NCBI RefSeq assembly: GCF_025717045.1
Contig: NZ_JAOVZN010000003.1
Location: 380,680-444,679, forward strand
DNA: 64,000 nt
Origin: Flavobacterium sp. SH_e
GTDB lineage: Bacteria > Bacteroidota > Bacteroidia > Flavobacteriales > Flavobacteriaceae
Direction: 5' to 3'
Within the stretch, counting starts at the first letter, position 1. Each line of letters starts with the position of its first letter. The position numbers and the translations under genes were made by a program. The notes beneath the pieces were generated by a model. The model was not told the origin of the DNA. It saw nothing but the letters and a program-made list of their open reading frames with translations, and searched no databases. This document shows, piece by piece, positions 45,225 through 54,898 of the stretch.

Positions 45225-45373
45225 GTTAAATGTTGAATGTGAGATGTGAAATGCAAAAGATTTTAGTCTTTTAAAACTTAGAAAACATGACAACTATTTC
45301 ACATCCGCATTCCATTTCACAAATAACATTTCACCTTTTACAAATTCACAATTAATAATTAACAATTAAAAAC

Positions 45374-46138
45374 ATGTCAGTAAATACAAAAATAGCTCTA
45401 GTTACAGGCGGTAGCAGAGGTTTAGGAAAAAACATGGCAATAGCAATTGCTAAAAAAGGAATCGACGTAATTATTACTTACAACAGTAAAAAAAATGAAG
45501 CCGACGCTGTTGTTTCAGAAATTGAAAATTTAGGTCAAAAAGCGGCAGCGCTTCAATTGAACGTTGCAGAATCTGGAACTTTTGATTCTTTTTTTGAAAG
45601 TTTAAAAACAGTTTTAAAGAATACTTTTAAAACCGATAAATTCGACTTCTTAGTAAATAATGCTGGAATCGGAATTCATAACTCTTTCGTTGGAACAACT
45701 GAAGCTGAATTCGATCAATTGACTAATATTCAGTTTAAGGGACCATTCTTTTTAACTCAAAAAGGATTAAACGTAATGAATGACGGAGGTGGAATTGTAA
45801 ATATTTCTACAGGTTTGGCGAGATTCTCTTTCCCAGGTTATGCAGCTTATGCTTCAATGAAAGGCGCAATTGAAACTTTAACTAAATATCAAGCAAAAGA
45901 ACTTGGGGCAAGAAAAATCAGAGTAAACGTCGTAGCTCCCGGAGCTATTGAAACAGATTTTGGCGGTGGCGTTGTTCGTGATAATGAGCAAATGAATCAG
46001 CAAATTGCTTCTGTAACTGCCTTAGGAAGAGTTGGTTTACCCGACGATATTGGAGGAGTTGTAGCATTTTTATGTACCGAAGATGCGCGTTGGATAAATG
46101 CTCAAAGAATTGAAGCTTCTGGCGGAATGATGTTGTAA
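45374..46138 (+). CDS. short-chain dehydrogenase/reductase
   Basis: 254 aa classical SDR: TGGSRGLGKNMAIAIAKKG, FLVNNAGIGIHNS, catalytic Ser in IVNISTGLARFSF, YAASMKGA (active-site Tyr and Lys), and a C-terminus ending ARWINAQRIEASGGMML. NADPH preference is suggested by the basic residues after the first motif. Substrate unknown. It lies with the DltE-like gene between two inverted copies of the same palindromic repeat. Confidence 0.87.
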   Translation: MSVNTKIALVTGGSRGLGKNMAIAIAKKGIDVIITYNSKKNEADAVVSEIENLGQKAAALQLNVAESGTFDSFFESLKTVLKNTFKTDKFDFLVNNAGIGIHNSFVGTTEAEFDQLTNIQFKGPFFLTQKGLNVMNDGGGIVNISTGLARFSFPGYAAYASMKGAIETLTKYQAKELGARKIRVNVVAPGAIETDFGGGVVRDNEQMNQQIASVTALGRVGLPDDIGGVVAFLCTEDARWINAQRIEASGGMML

Positions 46139-46144
46139 AAATTT

Positions 46145-46353
46145 CAAAAATCCAAAGTTGAAATTCCAAATTCCAAGTTTCTGGTTTCAAGTTTAACCGC
46201 AAGGAACGCTAAGGTTTACGCAAGGTTCGCAAAGTTTTTTAGATAGAGCTTTGCGAACTTTGCGTTTATACAACATAAAGCTTAGAAAAAACCTTGCGAA
46301 CTTTGCGGTTAAAACACACAAAGAATATCAGCTTGAAACCTGAAACTTGAAAC
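46145..46353. repeat. nested palindromic CGCAAAG repeat, copy C
   Basis: The core 46192-46313 has outer arms TTTAACCGCAAGGAACGCTA and AACTTTGCGGTTAAA, and an inner pair on CGCAAGGTTCGCAAAG. Both flanks match copy B when reverse-complemented (AATTCCAAATTCCAAG and ACACACAAAGAATATCA). Confidence 0.85.
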
Positions 46354-46359
46354 AAAAAA

Positions 46360-46404
46360 TAAAAAAAAACAAAACCCGATAAGCATTAAAAACTCATCGG
46401 GTTT
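46360..46404 (-). terminator. intrinsic terminator of the PepSY-like gene
   Basis: AAACCCGAT (46372-46380) pairs with ATCGGGTTT (46396-46404). On the minus strand the stem is followed by a U-rich run (complement of 46360-46370). Confidence 0.75.
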
Positions 46405-46439
46405 GTCATTTCAAATAATATTTGAATTAGTAAAGCTGT

Positions 46440-46913
46440 TTAATTTTTTTCGACAGAGACTTCAAAATCTCCTTCTGCGTCAAAAACTATATCATAAAAT
46501 TTAGTGTCTTTTGTTACTCCTACTTCGTAGGTTGTTTTTTTCTTATCGTCTACCACCATTGCAATTTCTTGAATCGCTTTTGCCTTGTAATTCTTTTTTA
46601 AATAAGACTGCGCTTTTATTGGAAGCTGTTTAAACGGAATCTGCAGCTCATACGCTTTCATGTTTCCCAGATTATCGTAAATCGCCACCGCTTTGGTTCT
46701 ATCGTCTACATTATATCGCGCTTCAAATCGAATCTCATCTGCATCGTCTCCAACATATTCTTCAGACCAGACTGGTACTTTTCCCGGATATTCTCTCTCA
46801 AAAGCAAATCGAACCTTTTCTGGAGGTGTGATTTCCTTTTTCATATTAGTTCCCTCTTGGGCTATTAAAAAACTACTGCATAAAAAAGTAAAAGTTAAAA
46901 ACACGTTTTTCAT
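46440..46913 (-). CDS. secreted PepSY-like protein
   Basis: 157 aa with a signal peptide (cleavage near FLIAQ). Two repeats of the pattern 'V..AF...YPG...W' and 'A..YLKKNYKAKAIQEIAMV', ending TKFYDIVFDAEGDF, fit the PepSY-like/beta-lactamase-inhibitor-like family common in Bacteroidota. Such proteins are often encoded next to two-component systems, as here (LytTR system 120 bp away on the same strand), and may modulate or report on envelope conditions. Function not established. Confidence 0.75.
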   Translation of the reverse strand: MKNVFLTFTFLCSSFLIAQEGTNMKKEITPPEKVRFAFEREYPGKVPVWSEEYVGDDADEIRFEARYNVDDRTKAVAIYDNLGNMKAYELQIPFKQLPIKAQSYLKKNYKAKAIQEIAMVVDDKKKTTYEVGVTKDTKFYDIVFDAEGDFEVSVEKN

Positions 46914-47036
46914 AGTTTCATTTTTTAAAATTAAACTTTAATAACGTATTAAAAGTACTACTTTTTTATTAAGATAGCATGAAGATTTTAACATTTTTTA
47001 GCTGCACGAAAAACTCCTTCAAAATCAAGTATTAAA

Positions 47037-47741
47037 TTACAATTCGAGCTTTTTTAATCTATCTGTCAATTCTCTTTTATAAGTAATTCCAATTGGGATT
47101 CTTTCGTTTTTAATAACCACAAAATCTTTTTCGGTTGCATCAATTTTATCCAACGCCACGATATATGATTTATGAATTCGCATAAAGCTCTTTTCTGGCA
47201 AGCATTTTTCAAATTCTGTTGTAGTAATCGAAGCGAGATAAGTTCTTTTTGTAGTGTGAAGTTTTACATAATTGCCAAAACTCTGTGCATATAAAAGCTG
47301 ATCCAACTCGATATCCATCAAATAACCATCTACTTTTACACTAACCGAATTTACTGTTTCCTCTGTTTTTTGCTTTACGCTTTCGGTCGCAAAAAAACGG
47401 TCAATTGCTTTTAAAAATCTTGGAAAATAAATGGGTTTTAGCAAATAATCAATTACACCATAATCGTAGCTTTCAAGAGCAAATTCAGAATACGCTGTAG
47501 TTAAAATAGTTTTAGGATGCGTTGGAAGAATTTTAAGCAATTCCATTCCTGAAATTTCAGGCATATTAATGTCCAAAAACATTAAATCGACTGGATTTTC
47601 TCTGAGATAATTCATCGCTTCAATGCCATTATAGCCTTGAAAAACCAATTCTAACTGCGGATTCTGTTTGATATAATTAGCCAAAACATAATGCGCAGCG
47701 GGTTCGTCATCTATAATAATGCATCTTTTTGTTTCTCTCAT
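47037..47741 (-). CDS. LytTR-family response regulator
   Basis: 234 aa. Receiver domain (about 5-118) with DDEP near the start and phospho-acceptor Asp57 in DLMFLDINMPE. C-terminal LytTR DNA-binding domain (about 135-232): YAQSFGNYVKLHTTKRTYLA and FMRIHKSYIVALDKID. It overlaps the kinase gene upstream by 4 bp, so the pair is translationally coupled. Its likely targets are the divergent efflux operon and/or the PepSY-like gene. Confidence 0.92.
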   Translation of the reverse strand: MRETKRCIIIDDEPAAHYVLANYIKQNPQLELVFQGYNGIEAMNYLRENPVDLMFLDINMPEISGMELLKILPTHPKTILTTAYSEFALESYDYGVIDYLLKPIYFPRFLKAIDRFFATESVKQKTEETVNSVSVKVDGYLMDIELDQLLYAQSFGNYVKLHTTKRTYLASITTTEFEKCLPEKSFMRIHKSYIVALDKIDATEKDFVVIKNERIPIGITYKRELTDRLKKLEL

Positions 47742-48775
47742 CCTACAAACTTTTTAAGCTGTATTTGCAAATCTACAATATAAGTCTGTTTATCGTCTTT
47801 AACATCTAATTTATAGTCTTTTCCATAAATTAAATTCAGACGTTCGATCGTGTTTTTTAAACCAATTTTGGTAGAAATCACATCGTTTTTCTTCGGAATT
47901 GAATTGGCTACATGAAGATGTAATAATCCGTTCTCAACAGAAATCGTGATTTTTACAAAGCAGTTTTCAATAGCACAAGTCCCGTGTTTAAAGGCATTTT
48001 CAATAAATGCAATTAAAAGCATCGGAGAAATTTTGTACGTGTATTCAATATCTACTTTACTTTCAAAATTAATATCACATCTATAACCAACACGTTCTTT
48101 TTCAAGCTGAACATAACTGTTTATAAACTCCAATTCATCTTCTAAAGAAACACATTGTTTGCTGTTGCTTTCTAATTGATAACGCATTAACTGCGAAACT
48201 TTCATAATCAAATCAGGCGTTCTATCTGGAAATTGAAGACTTATTCCGTAAAGCGTATTAAATGTATTGAACAAAAAATGCGGATTTAATTGTCCTTTCA
48301 AAGAATTTAATTGCATTTGATTGAACAATAAAGCCGCATCGGTTTGTTTTCTGTGAATACGATAAAATTTAAACACAATTATCGGACTCAGAATGCAGAC
48401 CAAAGTTCCTAAAACGCTTGCCAATTGGTAAGCATAACTTCTTTGATGTGAATTTTGATACAAATGGCATTTATTAAACATATCCATCATGGTGATTTCA
48501 TACAACACAACAGAAAAGACAAAAACACCAAAAAGGGTCAAAATGATATAAGTTACTGGCTTGTTTGCTTTGAATAATATTGGAAGTAAAAAGAATCGGT
48601 TAAACTGCGCATGCATATACAAAATGCAGTAGAAAAATATACCCATTAAGATAGAAGTGAATGAACTAATTAACATCCAATCGTTTTTTAAGGTATATAT
48701 AGTAAAGGAAAAAAGGATAACAGCAACTTCTTGCCACCATTTGTTATCCAGTATGTTATCAATTCTTTTGTTCAT
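47738..48775 (-). CDS. LytS/YehU-type sensor histidine kinase
   Basis: 345 aa. Four predicted membrane helices in the first 140 residues (about 15-30, 38-55, 73-95 and 118-140). They are followed by a His_kinase domain with phospho-acceptor His166 in LNPHFLFNTFNTL and an ATP-binding domain (LLIAFIENAFKHG, GLKNTIERLNLIYG). There is no large sensor domain, so the membrane segment itself is probably the sensor. Divergent from the TolC-RND-adaptor operon across a 174-bp gap. Confidence 0.9.
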   Translation of the reverse strand: MNKRIDNILDNKWWQEVAVILFSFTIYTLKNDWMLISSFTSILMGIFFYCILYMHAQFNRFFLLPILFKANKPVTYIILTLFGVFVFSVVLYEITMMDMFNKCHLYQNSHQRSYAYQLASVLGTLVCILSPIIVFKFYRIHRKQTDAALLFNQMQLNSLKGQLNPHFLFNTFNTLYGISLQFPDRTPDLIMKVSQLMRYQLESNSKQCVSLEDELEFINSYVQLEKERVGYRCDINFESKVDIEYTYKISPMLLIAFIENAFKHGTCAIENCFVKITISVENGLLHLHVANSIPKKNDVISTKIGLKNTIERLNLIYGKDYKLDVKDDKQTYIVDLQIQLKKFVG

Positions 48776-48905
48776 TCTTAATTTTAAAATAGTTTACAAA
48801 GTTCGAATAAAATTTTAATTATTTTTTCCATTAAATGACAAATTCAATTCGTCATTTACTAGTGCAGTACATCACTTAACCTGACTTTTATCAGCATAAG
48901 AGAAA

Positions 48906-48913
48906 TAAATTTG
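48906..48913 (+). promoter_or_regulatory. -7 box of the efflux operon
   Basis: TAAATTTG, 36 bp before the ATG at 48950. It overlaps the upstream TTG codons, which supports the ATG as the start. Confidence 0.6.
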
Positions 48914-48949
48914 TTGCATCAAAAACATTCTATTTCACACCTTGAGTTT

Positions 48950-50335
48950 ATGTATTTCAAAAAAATTACCATTTTATTTTTATTGATTTTTGCCTCAATC
49001 GGTTACGCTCAAACCCTATCTTTAAAAGAAGCTGTAAAGATAGGTCTTGAAAACTACGGTTCAATCCGAGCAAAAAACAATTACACCAATGCATCAAAAG
49101 AGACTCTCAAACAATCTCGCCGTGATTATCTGCCCAACTTGAATTTATCGGCTCAGCAGGATTACGGAACCGTAAACGGACAAAACGGACCGCTTTATGG
49201 TTTTGGAGGTTTAGGAGTTGCTTCATCAGGACTTCCGTTGCCAGAGCAAAACTGGAATTCGGCATTTGGTGCGCTTTATTTAGTCAACATGAACTGGGAT
49301 TTTTTCACTTTCGGAAAAACACAGGAAAAAATCAATTTATCTAAAATTGATGTTCAGGCTAAAGAAAAAGATTTAGCACAGGAAAAATTCCAGCAGGAAA
49401 TCAAAATCTCAGCTGCTTATTTAAATTTATTGGCGAGCCAAAGATTGTTGATTTCGCAAGAAAAAAATCTTTCTCGCGCAGAAATTTTCAAGAAAACAGC
49501 TGTTGCAAGAGTTAAAAACGGATTATTGGCCGGAGTCGATTCTACATTGGCTACAGCCGAAGTTTCTAAAGCAAAAATGGCATTAAATCTTGCTAAAAAC
49601 TTCGTTAAGGAGCAAAACAACAAATTAGTTGATTTAATGGGTGTTGCTCCACAAGATTTTGTTGCTGACACCCTATTTGTAACACAAATTCCAAAAGAAT
49701 TGGTTACGAAAGAAACTGCTGGAGACAGTCTTCACCCTTTATTACAATTCTATAAAACCAAAATCGATTACAGCAATCAGCAGGTTAAATTGTATAAAAG
49801 ATTCTATTATCCAACAATGAGCGCATTTGGAGTTTTGCAAACCAGAGCTTCTGGATTTGAGAATTCTTATTCCACAGACCAAACTGCTTTCAGCCGAAAT
49901 TACTGGGATGGTGTAAATCCAGATCGCACCAATTATTTGGTTGGAGTTGGAATTACCTGGAATTTAACCACGCCTTTCAGATCAAGCAAACAAGTAAGCG
50001 CTCAGAAATTTGTATCACAAGCATTGCAAGAAGAATACAATCAGGCTGATAGAGAATTGAAGTCTCAGCTGGCTTTCGCCGAAGATAAAATCAAAATTAC
50101 TTTGGAAAACTATACCGAAGCACCAATTCAAGTTGACGCTGCGCAAAGAGCTTACACTCAAAAGTCTGCTTTATACAAAAATGGTTTAACCGATTTAACC
50201 GATTTAACTCAAACCATTTACACTTTAAATCGTGCTGAAATCGATCGAGATATTGTCAATAATAATGTTTGGCAGTCGTACTTATTGAAAGTCGCTGCGA
50301 CAGGAAATTTTGACTTATTTATAAATGAATTTTAA
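48950..50335 (+). CDS. TolC-family outer-membrane efflux protein
   Basis: 461 aa from the ATG at 48950 (MYFKKITILFLLIF gives a proper signal peptide; TTG codons upstream lie in the promoter). Two repeated helical hairpins typical of TolC-type channels: LSLKEAVKIGLENYGSIRAK and the C-terminal counterpart around AFAEDKIKITLENYTEAPIQ. It is the outer-membrane channel of the tripartite pump encoded by the next two genes (12 bp to the RND gene). Confidence 0.9.
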   Translation: MYFKKITILFLLIFASIGYAQTLSLKEAVKIGLENYGSIRAKNNYTNASKETLKQSRRDYLPNLNLSAQQDYGTVNGQNGPLYGFGGLGVASSGLPLPEQNWNSAFGALYLVNMNWDFFTFGKTQEKINLSKIDVQAKEKDLAQEKFQQEIKISAAYLNLLASQRLLISQEKNLSRAEIFKKTAVARVKNGLLAGVDSTLATAEVSKAKMALNLAKNFVKEQNNKLVDLMGVAPQDFVADTLFVTQIPKELVTKETAGDSLHPLLQFYKTKIDYSNQQVKLYKRFYYPTMSAFGVLQTRASGFENSYSTDQTAFSRNYWDGVNPDRTNYLVGVGITWNLTTPFRSSKQVSAQKFVSQALQEEYNQADRELKSQLAFAEDKIKITLENYTEAPIQVDAAQRAYTQKSALYKNGLTDLTDLTQTIYTLNRAEIDRDIVNNNVWQSYLLKVAATGNFDLFINEF

Positions 50336-50347
50336 TTATAAATCCTA

Positions 50348-53300
50348 ATGAATTTAATACGTTTTGCACTCCGCAAACCCATTTCCATTTTAGTATTGGT
50401 TGCGGGTCTATTTTTCTTCGGAATTGGTGCCATCAAAGACATTAAGGTAGACATTCTGCCAAAAATGAATTTGCCGGTTATCTATATTGCGCACCCGTTT
50501 GGAGGTTATACGCCAGACCAGATGGAAGCTTATTTTGCCAAAAACTATGTAAACGTTTTACCTTTTTCGAATGGTATCAAATCGGTAGAAACCAAAAATA
50601 TTCAAGGGTTAATGATTATGAAATTAACCTATTATGAAGGAACTAACATGGCTCAGGCAGCTGCCGAGTTAAGTGCGCTTTCCAACAGAATTCAAGCGGC
50701 TTTTCCTCCGGGAACGCAACCTCCGTTTATCATTCGTTTTGATGCTTCTTCACTTCCAATTGGTCAATTGGTTTTGAGCAGTAAAATACGTTCAAACAAC
50801 GAACTGCAGGATTTAGCCAACGTTTATGTTCGTGCTTCGTTTACTGCGATTCCTGGTTTATTATCGCCAGCTCCTTTCGGCGGAAGCCCAAGAACTATTG
50901 AGGTAAACGTAGATCCAGATTTATTGCGTTCTCATAATATGACGCCAGACCAAATTGTAGATGCGATTCGTTTGAACAACCAAACAGCACCATCTGGAAA
51001 CGTGCGTATGGGCGACAAAAACTATATTACACCAACTAATAATACGATTAAAGAAGTTAAAGATTTTGAGCAGATTCCGTTATTCAAAGGCGGAGTTCAA
51101 AACCTAAAATTAGGCGATGTTGCGTCTGTAAAAGATGGTGCCGATATTACGGCAGGTTATGCTTTGGTAAACGGAAAACGTTCGGTTTACATTAGTATTG
51201 CAAAAGCGGGAGATGCTTCTACTTGGGATGTGGTTCAAAAATTGAAAAAAGAATTGCCTAAAATTCAAAGTACGCTTCCTGAAGATGTAAACATTACGTA
51301 TGAATTTGACCAGTCGGTTTATGTAATCAACTCAGTTAAAAGTTTGATTACGGAGGGAATTATCGGTGCGGTTCTAACGGGATTAATGGTTTTATTATTC
51401 TTGGGTGACCGTCGTGCAGCTTTAATTGTAATTATGACGATTCCGATTTCGATTATTTCTGGAGTTTTATTTCTAAAATTATTCGGACAAACGATCAACT
51501 TAATGTCATTATCGGGATTAGCTCTTGCAATTGGTATTTTGGTGGATGAAAGTACGGTGACGATCGAAAATATTCACCAGCATCTCGACATGGGAAAACC
51601 AAAAGCACTCGCCATTTGGGATGCCTGTCAGGAAATTGCTTTACCTAAACTATTAATCTTACTATGTATTCTAGCCGTATTTGCGCCAGCATTTACAATG
51701 GTTGGTATTCCAGGAGCGTTGTTCTTGCCTTTGGCTTTGGCAATTGGATTCTCAATGGTTATTTCATTCTTGCTTTCGCAGACATTCGTTCCCGTAATGG
51801 CAAACTGGATGATGAAAGGTCATGAAAAACATGCACACGGACCAGAAATTACTGATGACGAAGCTGAATTTAATGACTGTGGTTTAACACCAGAATCTGA
51901 ACAAAATTTAATTGGTCAGAAAAAAGATTTGGTTGAAAGAGAAGATTTCAACGACGACGGAAAAGTAAGCGGTTTCGAAAAATTCAGAAATCGTTTCATG
52001 CGACTTTTAGATCGTTTGTTTGTTCACAAAAAAGCAACGACTATTATTTATTTAACAGCGTCAATTATTCTTGCGGTTTTATTTATCAGTTTTATTGGTA
52101 AAGATGTTTTCCCTAGAACAAATTCTAGTCAGTTTCAATTAAGAATGCGTGCTGTTGACGGAACGCGTTTGGAAAGAACAGAAGAACAAGCGAGAGTTGT
52201 TTTAAAAGAATTGGAAAAAATGGTCGGAAAAGAACATATCGGAATTTCTTCGGTTTATGTTGGGCAGCACCCTTCTCTATTCTCGATCAACCCGATTTAT
52301 TTGTTCATGGCAGGTTCTCACGAAGCCGTTTTCCAAGTAAGTTTAAAAGACTACGAGGCAGACATGGATGATTTTAAAGATGAATTTAGAGCAAGAATTA
52401 AAAAAGTATTGCCTGATACTAAACTATCTTTTGAACCAATCGAATTGACGGATAAAGTTTTAAGCCAAGGTTCTCCTACTCCAATTGAAATTCGAGTTGC
52501 CGGAAAAGACAAAAAGAAAAACGAATTGTACGCTACACAAATTGTGGACAAACTAAAAGCAATTTCTTATTTCAGAGACGTGCAAATCGGTCAGCCAATA
52601 CATTATCCAGCAATGAATATTGATATTGACAGAACCCGTGCTGCCGAATTGGGAGTTGATATGAATGATATTTCGCGTTCGCTTGTCGCTTCAACCTCAT
52701 CTTCTCGTTATACAGAAAAAAATAACTGGGTAGACGAAAAAGCAGGATTATCATATTCTGTTCAGGTTCAAGTGCCATTAAATAAAATGAAAAGCAAAAC
52801 CGATATTGGAGAAATTCCGGTATTAAAAAACTCGCTTCGTCCCGTTTTAAGTGACGTCGCTAAAATTACACCCGGATTTGTAAGTGGTGAAAATGACAAT
52901 TTAGGAGCCATGCCATACATTACCGTTACGGCAAACATCTACCAAACCGATTTAGGTACGGCATCAAAAGATGTGGCGTCAACAATTAGTTCATTAGGCG
53001 AATTACCTCGTGGTTTGTTTATTACGCCAATCGGACTAAGTACTGTATTGACAGAGACATTAAGCAGCTTGCAAACAGGATTATTGGTCGCTGTGTTTGT
53101 AATCTTCTTAATGCTGGCCGCTAATTTCCAATCGTTCAAAGTTTCGCTTGTTATTTTAACGACAGTTCCTGCCGTAGTTTTAGGATCGTTATTAATGCTT
53201 ACTTTAACTGGTTCAACATTAAACTTGCAATCGTATATGGGAATTATCATGTCGGTTGGAGTTTCTATTGCCAACGCCGTACTTTTGGTTACGAATGCCG

Positions 53301-53632
53301 AACAGCTTCGAAAAATAAACGGAAATGCCTTGGAATCTGCGAGAGAAGCGGCTGCGTTGCGTCTTCGTCCGATTATCATGACTTCTGTTGCGATGATTAT
53401 GGGTATGTTGCCAATGGCAATTGGACACGGCGAAGGAGGCGATCAAGTTTCTCCGTTAGGAAGAGCCGTTATCGGTGGATTATTATTTTCTACTTTTGCC
53501 GTATTATTGATCCTTCCGCAGATATTTGCGTGGGCACAAGAAAAAACATCGACACAATCTGTTTCTTTAGATCCTGAAGACGAAGAAAGCATCCATTATA
53601 TCTCATCTTTAAAACCAAAAAATGAACACTAA
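50348..53632 (+). CDS. RND efflux pump permease with EF-hand-like loop
   Basis: 1094 aa, standard RND layout: TM1 near 10-30, first periplasmic domain to about 330, TM2-6 to about 495, TM7 from about 565, second periplasmic domain, TM8-12 to about 1065. The TM4 proton-relay region reads GILVDESTVTIENI, with Asp-Glu where AcrB has Asp-Asp. The cytoplasmic loop between TM6 and TM7 is long, rich in His and acidic residues and contains DFNDDGKVSGFE (533-544), a textbook EF-hand calcium loop. It overlaps the adaptor gene by 11 bp. Substrates unknown. Confidence 0.92.
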   Translation: MNLIRFALRKPISILVLVAGLFFFGIGAIKDIKVDILPKMNLPVIYIAHPFGGYTPDQMEAYFAKNYVNVLPFSNGIKSVETKNIQGLMIMKLTYYEGTNMAQAAAELSALSNRIQAAFPPGTQPPFIIRFDASSLPIGQLVLSSKIRSNNELQDLANVYVRASFTAIPGLLSPAPFGGSPRTIEVNVDPDLLRSHNMTPDQIVDAIRLNNQTAPSGNVRMGDKNYITPTNNTIKEVKDFEQIPLFKGGVQNLKLGDVASVKDGADITAGYALVNGKRSVYISIAKAGDASTWDVVQKLKKELPKIQSTLPEDVNITYEFDQSVYVINSVKSLITEGIIGAVLTGLMVLLFLGDRRAALIVIMTIPISIISGVLFLKLFGQTINLMSLSGLALAIGILVDESTVTIENIHQHLDMGKPKALAIWDACQEIALPKLLILLCILAVFAPAFTMVGIPGALFLPLALAIGFSMVISFLLSQTFVPVMANWMMKGHEKHAHGPEITDDEAEFNDCGLTPESEQNLIGQKKDLVEREDFNDDGKVSGFEKFRNRFMRLLDRLFVHKKATTIIYLTASIILAVLFISFIGKDVFPRTNSSQFQLRMRAVDGTRLERTEEQARVVLKELEKMVGKEHIGISSVYVGQHPSLFSINPIYLFMAGSHEAVFQVSLKDYEADMDDFKDEFRARIKKVLPDTKLSFEPIELTDKVLSQGSPTPIEIRVAGKDKKKNELYATQIVDKLKAISYFRDVQIGQPIHYPAMNIDIDRTRAAELGVDMNDISRSLVASTSSSRYTEKNNWVDEKAGLSYSVQVQVPLNKMKSKTDIGEIPVLKNSLRPVLSDVAKITPGFVSGENDNLGAMPYITVTANIYQTDLGTASKDVASTISSLGELPRGLFITPIGLSTVLTETLSSLQTGLLVAVFVIFLMLAANFQSFKVSLVILTTVPAVVLGSLLMLTLTGSTLNLQSYMGIIMSVGVSIANAVLLVTNAEQLRKINGNALESAREAAALRLRPIIMTSVAMIMGMLPMAIGHGEGGDQVSPLGRAVIGGLLFSTFAVLLILPQIFAWAQEKTSTQSVSLDPEDEESIHYISSLKPKNEH

Positions 53633-54710
53633 AATTATAAAATATAGCCCGCTGTTTCTAGCAGCAGTATTTTTCCTTAACAGCTGTAATTCTAAAAAAG
53701 AAGAACCTGTTAAAGCAGAAATTGAACCTAAAGTAGAAACTTTCCTTTTAGCGAAAGAAAAACTAACAACAGAACTGCGTTTGCCAGCTGAATTAACTGG
53801 TTTTCAACAAGTTGATTTGTATGCAAAAGTGAGCAGTTTCGTAAAAACCTTAAAAGTTGATATTGGTACGAAAGTAAAAAAGGGTCAGCTTTTGATTGTT
53901 TTAGAAGCACCAGAAATCAGTTCGCAATTGGCTGCTGCCGAATCGAGACTGAAATCTATGGAAGCGATTTACGCAACCAGCAAAAGCACTTACAATCGTT
54001 TGTACGAAACGAGCAAAGTAGAAGGAACGATTTCTAAAAACGATTTAGAAATGGCAAGCGGTAAAAAGAATTCTGATTATGCACAATATCAAGCAGCAAT
54101 TGCAGCGCACAAAGAAATTTCTATTATGAGAGGTTATCTTGAAATTCGTGCTCCTTTTGATGGTGTTGTAGCAGCTAGAAATGTCAATTTAGGAACATTT
54201 GTTGGTCCAGCAGGAAAAGGTTCAGATTTACCTTTATTGACGATTCAGGAGCAAAGTAAATTACGTTTGGCAGTTTCTGTACCAGAATTGTACACAGGAT
54301 ATTTACACCCAGGCGACGAAATGAGTTTTAATGTAAAATCGTTGCCAGAAACTTTTACAGCTAAAATTACCAGAATGTCTGGCGCTTTAGATTTAAAACT
54401 GCGTTCTGAAAGAGTCGAAATGGACGTTCACAACACCAAAGGAAATTTATTACCTGGAATGGTTGCCGAAGTTTTGTTACCGCTTAACGCAAAAGACAGC
54501 ACATTTGTAGTGCCAAAATCGGCGGTAGTGAATTCTGCAGAAGGTTTATATGTGGTAAAAGTAGTAAACCACAAAGCCACAAGAGTCGACATTAAAAAAG
54601 GAAGAGAAATCGAAGACAAAATTGAAATTTTCGGCGATTTGACTCCAAACGATAAACTGGTAAAAATTGCCAGCGAAGAAACTAAAGAAGGCGATGTCAT
54701 AAACGAATAA
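53622..54710 (+). CDS. RND periplasmic adaptor lipoprotein
   Basis: 362 aa. Lipoprotein signal with Cys22 (FFLNSC). Biotinyl-lipoyl-like half-motifs (QQVDLYAKVSSFVKTLKVDI and APFDGVVAARNVNLGTFVG) flank an alpha hairpin (about 100-155), followed by beta-barrel and membrane-proximal domains. It would bridge the RND pump to the TolC channel encoded just upstream. The gene order channel, pump, adaptor is unusual compared with the common adaptor-first order. Two terminators follow. Confidence 0.9.
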   Translation: MNTKIIKYSPLFLAAVFFLNSCNSKKEEPVKAEIEPKVETFLLAKEKLTTELRLPAELTGFQQVDLYAKVSSFVKTLKVDIGTKVKKGQLLIVLEAPEISSQLAAAESRLKSMEAIYATSKSTYNRLYETSKVEGTISKNDLEMASGKKNSDYAQYQAAIAAHKEISIMRGYLEIRAPFDGVVAARNVNLGTFVGPAGKGSDLPLLTIQEQSKLRLAVSVPELYTGYLHPGDEMSFNVKSLPETFTAKITRMSGALDLKLRSERVEMDVHNTKGNLLPGMVAEVLLPLNAKDSTFVVPKSAVVNSAEGLYVVKVVNHKATRVDIKKGREIEDKIEIFGDLTPNDKLVKIASEETKEGDVINE

Positions 54711-54730
54711 TACCGATTATGTATTCAATA

Positions 54731-54757
54731 CAGTCTAATAAAAATTAGACTGTTTTC
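54731..54757 (+). terminator. first terminator of the efflux operon
   Basis: A perfect 9-bp stem (CAGTCTAAT at 54731-54739 with 54744-54752), AAAA loop, followed by TTTTC. Confidence 0.75.
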
Positions 54758-54858
54758 ATACTATATCGGCATTAATAACCTGCGTTTAGTCTTCTTTTTA
54801 GTAGATTACCCAAAAACTGTACGCATTCTTAGGAATGCAAATTTTTAAATTTGCTTGA

Positions 54859-54898
54859 AAGGGCAGTTCTTCTTTAATTGGAGGGACTGTCCTTTTTT
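54859..54898 (+). terminator. second terminator of the efflux operon
   Basis: AAGGGCAGT (54859-54867) pairs with ACTGTCCTT (54886-54894, one G-U), followed by a T run of seven. It lies about 150 bp after the adaptor stop codon. Confidence 0.7.

Noticed and set aside
45232..45345. Possible regulatory repeats between the two SDR genes
   Set aside because: They are imperfect, low-complexity TTTCACA-type repeats without clear symmetry or spacing, insufficient for an operator call.
48911..48949. TTG start for the TolC gene
   Set aside because: It lies within the promoter -7 region; the ATG at 48950 gives a standard signal peptide.
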